Shown in pieces: positions 24,505 through 31,604 of a stretch of DNA of 32,006 bases. The notes below the pieces were generated by a model that did no database searches, was not told the origin of the DNA, and saw only the letters and a list, made by a program, of their open reading frames with translations. The stretch lies in contig JAKBBN010000035.1 of NCBI GenBank assembly GCA_021808485.1, positions 2,240 through 34,245 of the forward strand, read 5' to 3'. This DNA comes from Planctomycetota bacterium (GTDB lineage Bacteria; Planctomycetota; Phycisphaerae; WQYP01). The translations under genes and the position numbers were made by a program. Every line of letters starts with the position of its first letter. Position 1 is the first letter of the stretch.

Positions 24505-25767
24505 TCAGGCGGCGTGCTCCACCGCCCAGTTCATTCGCGGACCGAGTGATTCGACCATGTGATGAATCGCCGCCGCCACTCCGCCGCACAGGGTGTCGCC
24601 TTGCACACGGATAATCCGGCATCGCTGCATCACCGGCTTAAGTGCGTTGTCGCCGATGCGCTGCGCAAGATATTCAAACGCGCCCGGTGAAACCTCAAAC
24701 ATCCGCGTGCAGAGCGCCATGAGTTCCGGATTAAAAATATTGACGGCCGCCGCCGCGCCGATGGCCAGGCCGTTAAGCGTTTCGTGGAGTTCGGGAGTCG
24801 GGTCAAGTTCTCCGGAACCGGTCATGCCGATAATCTGATCAATCGACAGTTCCCTGCCCAGACGCCGGCTTACACGCCGCACGAAAACCGGATCGGTAGA
24901 GATGGTTTCCAGGCATCCACGGTTTCCGCAGCCGCAAAGTTCGCCTGCCTCCGAAACAATAATGTGGCCCAGTTCGCCGGCCATGCCGTTGGCGCCGGTG
25001 AAGAGGTCTCCATTCACCACGGCGCTCAGGCCGAATCCGGCATACGTGCCGATCATGACGAAATTCCGTACGCCGCGGGCCTCTCCATAAATTCTTTCCG
25101 CAAGGCATGTGGAAATGGTTTCATGCACTATCCGCGTCGGCACGCCCAGCCTTGATTCAATATCCGCTCCGGGCCGCTGGCCGTCCAGCAGATGAAGATT
25201 GGGCGAAAGCAGAACCTGCTGGTGCATCGCATCCACGGTTCCGGAAACACTTACCCCTATTCCCAGGGCCTTGTGTCCGCGGGAAGACATCCCGCGCACC
25301 GCGCACCGCGCGCATTTGTCGATTAAATCCACATAGGTTGGCGGCGTCGGAATTTCCACTATGTCCTGTGCCGCAAAAGCGCCGTCCAAACCCGCGGATA
25401 CCACCCGGCAACGGTGCGGCTCAATGGATATGCCAATCACACGCGATTTTTCGCTGGCCACCCGGTACATCTGGCTCGGACGGCCTTTGCCGTCCGCAGG
25501 TACCAGGCCCTGTTCCTCAATCAGCCCCAGATGTAACAGCCGCGCGACGGTTTTCGACGCCGTCGGCATGCTCGCGCCCGTGCGCCGGGCCAGTTCCGCA
25601 CGCGATATCGTGCCCGCGGATTGAATCATGTCAAAGATATTACGCTGATTTACCTGCTTTACCAGCTTGGGCCGCACAGACCGCAGATGTCCGCTGCCGG
25701 AATGCGGACCGGCTGATTTCTCCGGCTTATGTGAATTTCGGACTGTTTTTTGGCTGCGATTCAACAT
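24505..25767 (-). CDS. ROK-family transcriptional regulator (NagC/XylR type)
   Basis: A 420-residue repressor-like protein. A basic N-terminal tail precedes a winged helix-turn-helix (about 42-85: FDMIQSAGTISRAELARRTG and MPTASKTVARLLHLGLI). A ROK sugar-binding domain follows, with GIGVSVSGTVD, GELGHIIV and the zinc motif C-G-C-G-x-x-G-C-L-E (C278, C280, C285, with H268). In ROK kinases the sugar site has ND with the catalytic Asp in an NDANAAALAE-like helix. Here the equivalent reads HETISTCLAE, with Glu (about E216), so it is probably a sensor and not a kinase. The start is the ATG 25765-25767 with TGGAT upstream; a GTG at 25777-25779 is an alternative. The acetylesterase gene is upstream on the same strand, suggesting control of carbohydrate genes. 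Confidence 0.9.
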   Translation of the reverse strand: MLNRSQKTVRNSHKPEKSAGPHSGSGHLRSVRPKLVKQVNQRNIFDMIQSAGTISRAELARRTGASMPTASKTVARLLHLGLIEEQGLVPADGKGRPSQMYRVASEKSRVIGISIEPHRCRVVSAGLDGAFAAQDIVEIPTPPTYVDLIDKCARCAVRGMSSRGHKALGIGVSVSGTVDAMHQQVLLSPNLHLLDGQRPGADIESRLGVPTRIVHETISTCLAERIYGEARGVRNFVMIGTYAGFGLSAVVNGDLFTGANGMAGELGHIIVSEAGELCGCGNRGCLETISTDPVFVRRVSRRLGRELSIDQIIGMTGSGELDPTPELHETLNGLAIGAAAAVNIFNPELMALCTRMFEVSPGAFEYLAQRIGDNALKPVMQRCRIIRVQGDTLCGGVAAAIHHMVESLGPRMNWAVEHAA

Positions 25768-25858
25768 TTTTTTATCCACTATTCAACCGGTGTTTTGATA
25801 CGCATCCATAAAGGCTGACCGCAAATCACGAATCCCCGTTTCTCAGTAAAACCGTGGC

Positions 25859-25909
25859 GGCCAATGCCAAAGCTCGCTGAACTTAAATAAATTTTAACAT
25901 GCCATTGGC
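25859..25909. promoter_or_regulatory. possible operator: inverted GCCAATG motifs upstream of the ROK gene
   Basis: GGCCAATGCC (25859-25868) and GCCATTGGC (25901-25909), the latter reading GCCAATGGC on the other strand, flank an AT-rich stretch with a TTAAAAT on the minus strand that could be a -10 box. The arrangement would suit autoregulation by the ROK protein but the match is imperfect. Confidence 0.25.
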
Positions 25910-25993
25910 GTTTTTGCGAACAATATGCCGGATTACATCTCCTCTGACGGCCTTGGAACCCGTACAACTGCGGTGCGAAAACTCGCCCGCCGG

Positions 25994-27613
25994 CTAATTT
26001 ACCCCGGTCCTGTTGCGATTGAATCTAAACGGCAGCGCCGGAAGTTTTTTTAGGTTTTCCAAATTCGGCTGCGCTACGCAACTCCATGCGAACCTGACCC
26101 TGGCCGGATGCAAAATGCCCGCAGCCGTCAGAACTACGGTCTGTCCGTGGAGTCTGGCCTGCGCCGGCTTATACGGCCCTTTTGCATCCGCCAGAAAGAA
26201 CCATGTTGGCGGCGCCCCGTTTCCGGTTGTCAGCCCGCCGGGGCAATGCGAAAAACGGATCAGGACGCTCCGCCCGTGGAATTTTGCCGATTGAAACATC
26301 GGACTCGCGTATGCCGGGATTCTTTTGCCGTAAACCTGCGCCATCGCCGATAATGCAAGCCGCTTGCCCACATCGTGTTTATCCGCCGGGTGAATGTTGT
26401 GAAGGTCCCCGATGTCCATGGTGCCGATGATGCCGCAATCCGGCAGATCGGCGGCCGCTTTTTCTTCCGCCTGCCACACCAGCGGTTCATACGGCGCATC
26501 GGATTTATGCGGTCCGCACCAGCTTACCCCGTAGTTAAATGGTGCAATCTGAACGATAAAAAATGGAAATGATCCCTCCTTCCACATTGACCGCCAGCTG
26601 GTAATCAACGCCTTGAGTTTCGGATAGTAATGGCGGTCGAATGCCAGCACATTATTCTCACCCTGATACCACACCGCGCCGCGGATGGCGTAGGGAATCA
26701 GCGGGCTGATCATTCCGTTAAACAGCGTTGTCGGATTCTGGCGGGCGTCCGGCTTCCACGCGCTGCGAAAATGATAACGGTATCCATGTGGTGAATTTAT
26801 CAGGCCGGCGGTTTTCCCCTGTGCCGGCCGGCCATGCAGCAGGGCCTCGGCCGCCAGGGATTTTTGCAACCAGCGCTTCTCCCGCGGCAAATGATCCGCG
26901 CTTAAATATCCCTGTGCCGGAATCCACGCCTCAATGCTTGTGCCGCCCCAGTCCGCCTCAATCATGCCGATGGGAACGCCCAGCCGTTTGTGCAACGCGT
27001 TGCAGAACAGATATCCCACCGCGGAAGAACCTGCCGCCGTTTTCGGCGTGCACACTTGCCACGCGGCCGGCGCGGTCAGGTGCGGTCGGCCGGCAAACAT
27101 GCTCGGCACCATCGGGACATGGTAAAAGCGTATACCGGGATGGTTTGCCGCGGCCAGTTCGCCCGCCAGATTGGTCCGGTGAAACCATCCGGCCATTGGG
27201 TATTGCATATTCGATTGGCCGGATACCAGCCACACTTCGCCCACCACCACATTTGTCAGTTGGATATGCGTTCCACCGGCGGAAATCCTTAGCGTGTGCG
27301 GTTTGCTGTCCGCCGGCATCGGCGCCAGTCGCACCTGCCACCGCCCGGACGCTCCGGCCGCCGTGCTCCGCCGCTGACCGCCGAACCGCACCTCAACATG
27401 CTCGCCCGGTTTGGCCCATCCCCATACCGGATCCCGCATCCCGCGCTGCAGCACCATATTGTTTGAAAACATCGTGGAAAGCTTCAGCGATGGTGTCGGC
27501 GGCTGCTTCGGGGCCGCCATGATCGGGCCGCAAATGCCGATGGAAAACACCATCGCCATCAACCACTTGCCGGCCGTTCGTTCGCTGCCGTGTGTTACCT
27601 GCCGATCTGTCAT
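25994..27613 (-). CDS. secreted sialate O-acetylesterase-like SGNH hydrolase
   Basis: A 539-residue exported esterase that resembles sialate O-acetylesterases (SASA family), which remove acetyl groups from glycans. The signal peptide lies within residues 1-33 (hydrophobic WLMAMVFSIGICGPIMAA). A small beta domain (about 42-120: MFSNNMVLQRGM and VWGWAKPGE) precedes the hydrolase domain. Catalytic motifs are VSGQSNM (S134), AVWYQGENN (314-321) and MDIGDLHNIHPADKHDVGKR, with the D/H pair around D403 and H408. A C-terminal beta segment follows (FLADAKGPY). The ATG at 27611-27613 has AAGGA seven bases upstream. Acetylated pectin or hemicellulose may be the natural substrate instead of sialic acid; this is inferred from the GH106 gene in the same window. 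The ROK gene is downstream. Confidence 0.87.
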   Translation of the reverse strand: MTDRQVTHGSERTAGKWLMAMVFSIGICGPIMAAPKQPPTPSLKLSTMFSNNMVLQRGMRDPVWGWAKPGEHVEVRFGGQRRSTAAGASGRWQVRLAPMPADSKPHTLRISAGGTHIQLTNVVVGEVWLVSGQSNMQYPMAGWFHRTNLAGELAAANHPGIRFYHVPMVPSMFAGRPHLTAPAAWQVCTPKTAAGSSAVGYLFCNALHKRLGVPIGMIEADWGGTSIEAWIPAQGYLSADHLPREKRWLQKSLAAEALLHGRPAQGKTAGLINSPHGYRYHFRSAWKPDARQNPTTLFNGMISPLIPYAIRGAVWYQGENNVLAFDRHYYPKLKALITSWRSMWKEGSFPFFIVQIAPFNYGVSWCGPHKSDAPYEPLVWQAEEKAAADLPDCGIIGTMDIGDLHNIHPADKHDVGKRLALSAMAQVYGKRIPAYASPMFQSAKFHGRSVLIRFSHCPGGLTTGNGAPPTWFFLADAKGPYKPAQARLHGQTVVLTAAGILHPARVRFAWSCVAQPNLENLKKLPALPFRFNRNRTGVN

Positions 27614-27905
27614 ATTCTTGTCCTTGCCTGCGTGAAGGGGTTTTCGTCAACTGCCGGCGGAGCCCAGCCGTCCGTTCGTCCCCGGCGGATGATTGTCGTT
27701 CGTGTCCCCTTCAATAGCCAATTCCGGCGAAATTAGCAACTCCCAAGGCATCCGCTGCCGCTGCCCATCCTGGCTGTCACGGCCGGAAAATCAGGCAACT
27801 TTGTTGTGGCTTTGCGGTCGGGGGCAGCCACTATTAATATGCCTGTGGAAAAAACAGATGCCCCGTTGCGTTGACGGCTGCTGGTTTTCTCGCCATGGAA
27901 TTCAG

Positions 27906-28829
27906 ATGACACCGGTTGCCCCGAGCCATAGCCCCGCCCCCATCGGCGTTTTTGATTCCGGCCTTGGCGGACTGACCGTCGTTCGCGCACTGCGGCGGCA
28001 TTTGCCGGAAGAATCAATCGTTTATTTCGGAGACACCGCTCGCCTGCCCTATGGCACAAAATCTCCGCGGACTGTGCTGCTGTTCGCCCGGCAGTGCCTG
28101 CAATTTTTGATGCAGTTTCAACCCAAGGCGCTCGTTGTCGCCTGCAATACAGTCAGCGCCACCGCCATGGCCGGGCTTGCGGATGCGTTTCCGGTGCCGG
28201 TTATTGGCGTGCTGGAGCCTGGGTCGCAGGCCGCGGTTCTCGCGGCCCGTCGGCAAAAAACCCGTGGCAACTGCACTATCGGCCTGATCGCAACGGAAGC
28301 CACCATCGCCAGCAAGGCCTATCCGCAGGCTATTGCCAGGCTGGACCGAGGCATTCACCTTGTCGGCAGAGCCTGCCCATTGCTGGTCCCTTTAATTGAA
28401 GAGGGCCGGCCTGATTCCAGTCCGGTTGTAACCGCCGTGCTGGCGGACTATTTATCACCATTACGGGCTTTAAATCCGCAGGCACTTATTCTGGGCTGTA
28501 CGCATTATCCTATTTTGGATGCCGCAATTGCCGGTTTTATGGGACCCGATACGGAGCTTATTGACTCGGCGGATCAAACCGCCTTGGTGGTGAAAGCTCA
28601 TTTGGCTACAATGGCGGCGGCCGGGGCCGGCGCGCAACCGCCGACCCCATATAATATCCAACCGGCGCAGGCCGCCGCGGTTAAATCCGGTTCGCTGACC
28701 TGTTACGTTACGGATCAAGGACAAAGGTTTGAAAGCCTCGCAAACCGCTTTTTAGGCGCGGCGATCGGTAGTCCGGTTTGGGTGGATCCGGAACTGCTTG
28801 AACGCCCGGAACTGGAAGAAAAAGCATGA
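27906..28829 (+). CDS. murI: MurI, glutamate racemase
   Basis: Makes D-glutamate for the peptidoglycan stem peptide, the substrate of MurD. The 307-residue protein has the two-domain racemase motifs: IGVFDSGLGGLTV (D17, S18), YFGDTARLPYGTKS, the catalytic cysteine C80 in VVACNTVSA, PVIGVLEPGS, and the second cysteine C198 with H200 in LGCTHYPIL. The frame is open to 27693, but the ATG at 27906-27908 has GGAA at a proper distance and gives the family N-terminus. The 292 bases between the acetylesterase start and this ATG contain TATTAAT around 27832 and a 6-base hairpin (GTGGCT/AGCCAC) just before it, but no clear promoter. Its stop overlaps the start of the next gene. Confidence 0.94.
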   Translation: MTPVAPSHSPAPIGVFDSGLGGLTVVRALRRHLPEESIVYFGDTARLPYGTKSPRTVLLFARQCLQFLMQFQPKALVVACNTVSATAMAGLADAFPVPVIGVLEPGSQAAVLAARRQKTRGNCTIGLIATEATIASKAYPQAIARLDRGIHLVGRACPLLVPLIEEGRPDSSPVVTAVLADYLSPLRALNPQALILGCTHYPILDAAIAGFMGPDTELIDSADQTALVVKAHLATMAAAGAGAQPPTPYNIQPAQAAAVKSGSLTCYVTDQGQRFESLANRFLGAAIGSPVWVDPELLERPELEEKA

Positions 28830-29596
28830 TGGTTAAAAAAGTGAATTCCTCGCCTGTCGCCCCTTCGCGGCCGGCCGCACGCAGGGTCTGCCCGCCGCCC
28901 ATGGGTTCCCTGCTGTTTTTCGCTGGCATTCTGCTGGCGGCAATGGTCGCGGGCTGCTCTTCCAATAGCGGCAAATCCGGGTCGTTTAACAACATCATGC
29001 AAGGCATGTTGGACAAAATGACCGGGCACGACAAAAAACCGCTGACCTATGAGGCGTCACAGATGTTCAATTCTGATGACCCTGACGCCCAGCGTGCCGC
29101 CATCGCCTATATTTCCACTCAAAAATTCGGCCACGATAAAGTTTATATGAAGGCCTACCAGCTTGCCGCTACCTCGTCTAATCCCATGGTGCGCGGGCAG
29201 GCGCTCGTCGCCCTTGGTACATCCGGGCAGGCCTCGGTCGCTCCCACGCTTATCACCGGCCTTTCCGATCCGTCCAGCTTTGTGCGTATGTGTGCGGCGA
29301 TGGGCCTTACCCATGTCCCCAATGCCTTGGCCATTGCGCCTTTACGCGACAGGCTTGCCGACGACACGAGTATTCAGGTGCGCGTCTACTGCGCCATCGC
29401 TCTGGCACACTATAACCAACGGCCGGTCATACGTTCCCTGATTGATGCGATGGATAATCGTAATGTCGCCGTTGTCCACGCCGCATGGACTTCTCTGTGC
29501 AGTCTTACCGGCCAGAAGCTTCCGCAACATTCCGGGCCGTGGCGAACCTGGCTCAAGCAATCGGCCGCGGGAATGGCAATGTCCACCGGCAACTAG
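28826..29596 (+). CDS. HEAT-repeat lipoprotein of unknown function
   Basis: A 256-residue lipoprotein. The N-terminal hydrophobic segment (about 27-43) ends in a lipobox, MVAGC, with the lipidated cysteine C44, preceded by a basic stretch. Residues ~75-230 contain two to three HEAT/PBS-type helical repeats (SDDPDAQRAAIAYI, NPMVRGQALVALG, DPSSFVRMCAAMGL, DTSIQVRVYCAIAL), a scaffold for protein contacts. No catalytic site is seen. The ATG at 28826 overlaps the murI stop as ATGA, so the two are translationally coupled. A role with the peptidoglycan or envelope is inferred from that neighbour and the lipid anchor only. Confidence 0.85.
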   Translation: MMVKKVNSSPVAPSRPAARRVCPPPMGSLLFFAGILLAAMVAGCSSNSGKSGSFNNIMQGMLDKMTGHDKKPLTYEASQMFNSDDPDAQRAAIAYISTQKFGHDKVYMKAYQLAATSSNPMVRGQALVALGTSGQASVAPTLITGLSDPSSFVRMCAAMGLTHVPNALAIAPLRDRLADDTSIQVRVYCAIALAHYNQRPVIRSLIDAMDNRNVAVVHAAWTSLCSLTGQKLPQHSGPWRTWLKQSAAGMAMSTGN

Positions 29597-29731
29597 ACCG
29601 TCGGCGGACTATTTTTGGCGTAAGTTGCGGCGGGCGATTGATCCTGCGGCGGAATTCCCCGCACCGCGGTTAAAATAGATCAGGCCGCCGCGTAAATTAA
29701 ACGCATCTGTGAAAAAGATTATCAGGCCGGT

Positions 29732-29759
29732 TTGACAAATCCCCCGGGATTCGTATACT
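29732..29759 (+). promoter_or_regulatory. strong sigma-70 promoter of rplM-rpsI
   Basis: TTGACA (29732-29737) matches the -35 consensus fully and TATACT (29754-29759) differs from the -10 consensus by one base; the spacer is 16 bases. Transcription would start near 29766. This is the best promoter in the window. Confidence 0.75.
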
Positions 29760-29765
29760 GAAATG

Positions 29766-29881
29766 TTTCCAGATTGGCTGGAAAACCTAGATGCTCGGAT
29801 CGCAGCTGCCGGTAAATCAGGTGCTGGGGTACGGAGCAGGCGGAATGCTTCAGGCAGAATTTTAACGAGCGAAATACGATC
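29766..29881 (+). promoter_or_regulatory. rplM mRNA leader with a 5'-terminal stem-loop
   Basis: The leader of about 116 bases opens with TTTCCAG (29766-29772), loop ATTGG, and CTGGAAA (29778-29784), a perfect seven-base stem located right at the predicted 5-prime end. A weaker pairing of CTGCC (29806-29810) with GGCAG (29853-29857) could form farther on. Ribosomal protein leaders often mediate feedback control by the encoded protein, but I recognise no named leader motif here. Confidence 0.4.
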
Positions 29882-30382
29882 ATGAGCACTGTTGTCAGCG
29901 CGAATGCGAAATCAGTCCGCCCCATTGTGCGGGTCAAATCCTCAGTCGGAAAAACAACCCTGGCCCGTGTCGGCCATACCGACAACCGGTGGTTTGTAGT
30001 CGACGCCGCCGACCAGACGCTCGGCCGCTTGGCCAGCGCGATTGCTACGCGTCTTATGGGGAAACATAAACCGACATACACCCCAACCGTGGATGTGGGC
30101 GACTTCATCGTCGTAATTAATACCAGCAAAATTAAAGTCACCGGCCGCAAACTCGCCCAGCGTGAATACGACTACTACACCTATTACACCAGCGGCCGTC
30201 GGGTGAAAACCATGCTTGAAATGACGCAGAAGCACCCCAATACTCTTTTCCGTATGGCGGTTCGGCGCATGCTCCCGAAAACCACCATGGGTGTCCAGAT
30301 GCTCCGCAAACTCAAGTGCTATAAAGATGCGGACCATCCCCATGCGGCGCAACGGCCGGAAACAATTACGCTTCAGCAGTAA
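29882..30382 (+). CDS. rplM: 50S ribosomal protein L13
   Basis: Large-subunit protein L13, an early assembly factor of the 50S subunit. At 166 residues it is longer than the usual ~142 because of an N-terminal extension of about 30 residues before NRWFVVDAADQTLGRLAS. Family segments include LMGKHKPTYTP, GDFIVVINTSKIKVTGRK, YYTYYTSG, MAVRRMLPKTTMG and LKCYKDADHPHAAQRPE. The ATG at 29882-29884 is the only ATG in frame ahead of the domain. Its ribosome binding site (GAGCGAAA) is poor, which is common for r-protein genes controlled by their leader. It is cotranscribed with rpsI, 112 bases downstream, in the usual L13-S9 order. Confidence 0.96.
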   Translation: MSTVVSANAKSVRPIVRVKSSVGKTTLARVGHTDNRWFVVDAADQTLGRLASAIATRLMGKHKPTYTPTVDVGDFIVVINTSKIKVTGRKLAQREYDYYTYYTSGRRVKTMLEMTQKHPNTLFRMAVRRMLPKTTMGVQMLRKLKCYKDADHPHAAQRPETITLQQ

Positions 30383-30494
30383 TTGGTATTGAAAATCGAA
30401 CTTTTGATAACCCCGGCGGCCGATGTTCTCCAGCCGGAAGTTGTCAGCAAAGCAAAATGGGCCGTTGGGCCGGATTATTTAAGGGTAAAATAAT

Positions 30495-30968
30495 ATGACG
30501 GAAATCACTCCAGCAGCAACCACCACCGGCAGTCAGGAAGTGGAATCGCGGCGTTCGCGGCACACGGTTGTGGTCGGCGGAAAAACATTCTTTTTGGGCA
30601 CCGGTCGTCGCAAATCTTCCGTGGCTAGGGTTCGCATTACCGCCGGCCAAGGCGCATTTACCGTAAATGACCGCAAACTGGATGAATTTTTCCGCGAAGC
30701 CAAGGATCGCTCCGCCGTTGTGGCTCCTCTCTCCACGGCCAGCGCCGCGGACAAACTTGATGTGTTTGTAAATGTGCAGGGGGGCGGTTATTCCGGACAG
30801 GCCGGTGCCATTGTGCAGGGATTGGGACGTGCCTTGTCACTTTACGATGCAACGCTTCGCAAGCCCATTCAGGATGCCGGCTTCCTCACACGTGACAGCC
30901 GCATGAAGGAACGTAAGAAATACGGCCTGCGCGGTGCCCGTCGGGCGTTCCAGTTCAGCAAGCGTTGA
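30495..30968 (+). CDS. rpsI: 30S ribosomal protein S9
   Basis: Small-subunit protein S9, whose C-terminal tail reaches the P-site tRNA. The 157-residue protein has an N-terminal extension of about 27 residues, then FFLGTGRRKSSVARVRI, a VNVQGGGYSGQAGAIVQGLGRAL segment (here starting NVQGGG), RDSRMKERKKYGLRGARRAFQFSKR and the invariant SKR end. The ATG at 30495 has AAGGGT upstream. It is the last gene of the rplM-rpsI operon, and the intrinsic terminator about 150 bases further on closes the transcript. Confidence 0.97.
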   Translation: MTEITPAATTTGSQEVESRRSRHTVVVGGKTFFLGTGRRKSSVARVRITAGQGAFTVNDRKLDEFFREAKDRSAVVAPLSTASAADKLDVFVNVQGGGYSGQAGAIVQGLGRALSLYDATLRKPIQDAGFLTRDSRMKERKKYGLRGARRAFQFSKR

Positions 30969-31120
30969 TCGCTGGCTTTTCGCCTTATTCATCTACGGTC
31001 CCCATACGGAATCATTGCGGCGCCACATGGCGCCTTATGGTCCCGGCTTAATGCGCTTTTCTTATTTGCGATTATTTAGCTTGCCGCGGGGTTTGGGCAT
31101 AAATCCATCATCAATCCGGG

Positions 31121-31154
31121 AGTTCCCTGCCTTGCGGGACTTCGTTTTTTTTTT
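31121..31154 (+). terminator. intrinsic terminator downstream of rpsI
   Basis: The stem AGT(T)CCC(T)GC / GC GGG ACT has loop CTT and single-base bulges. It is followed by TTCG and ten T residues (31145-31154). It sits 153 bases past the rpsI stop, with no gene between. Confidence 0.65.
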
Positions 31155-31488
31155 GCTGAATTTTACCGTTGTACGCACTGATTTGATCGGCGCATAAAAA
31201 AACCGCGGATCGGCAATCTACCCGGTTTTCCTGCTCAAGATAAAAGTATAATCAAAAAAATGGCGTTTCGAGCTGTGGAACACCGAATCGGCGGCCAGTT
31301 TCGCGGTTCTTTGGACAGGTCTTAAAACCTACCCCTGTTTGCCGAAGCACCTCCTGTTCATTCCCCTGCGGGGACTCATCCGTCTGTATTATCGCAGTCC
31401 TGATCCATGAAATCAAATAAAAAACTTTTGCCCACGGCCCGGAATATTGGCCAGGCGCAACGTTGGCGGCTGATTATCCCCGTACTTA
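31155..31488 (+). other. intergenic stretch with a TATAAT box but no recognised gene
   Basis: No convincing protein gene is seen in this ~330-base region. A perfect TATAAT (31247-31252) has a weak T-rich -35 region. A transcript from it would start close to ATG 31260, which opens a 21-codon frame ending at TAA 31323-31325 with no ribosome binding site. Downstream are short hairpins: AGGT/ACCT around CTTAAA (31319-31332) and CCCC/GGGG near 31367-31377. It may be a small RNA, a leaderless peptide or a tRNA precursor leader. Confidence 0.3.
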
Positions 31489-31517
31489 TTGACTTGCCGG
31501 CCCTGAGCGTCTAAATT
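31489..31517 (+). promoter_or_regulatory. promoter of tRNA-Glu
   Basis: TTGACT (31489-31494) and TAAATT (31512-31517) are 17 bases apart. Transcription would start near 31524, eight bases before the tRNA 5-prime end. Confidence 0.6.
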
Positions 31518-31531
31518 TCATCAAGTCACTC

Positions 31532-31604
31532 GCCCCCATCGTCTAGAGGCCCAGGACAGCAGATTCTCAGTCTGCATACACCGGTTCGAATCCGGTTGGG
31601 GGTA
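31532..31604 (+). tRNA. tRNA-Glu (anticodon CTC)
   Basis: A complete 73-base cloverleaf: acceptor GCCCCCA pairs with TGGGGGT (31597-31603), the D arm reads GTCTAGAGGCCCAGGAC as in E. coli tRNA-Glu, the anticodon stem is GCAGA/TCTGC with loop TTCTCAG, giving anticodon CTC at 31566-31568, and the T arm is ACCGG/CCGGT with loop TTCGAAT. The first acceptor pair is G-T instead of the usual G-C. CCA is not encoded. The 3-prime half is overlapped on the opposite strand by the end of an integrase gene. Confidence 0.95.
31566..31604 (+). other. probable attachment site (attL) in the 3' half of tRNA-Glu
   Basis: Integrases of this class commonly recombine within tRNA 3-prime ends. The adjacent integrase and the overlap of its reading frame with the tRNA place the crossover somewhere between the anticodon loop and the tRNA end. 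The exact core cannot be set without the other end of the element. Confidence 0.4.

Noticed and set aside
30934..31197. 87-codon plus-strand frame after rpsI
   Set aside because: It begins inside rpsI in another frame, crosses the terminator and has no ribosome binding site.
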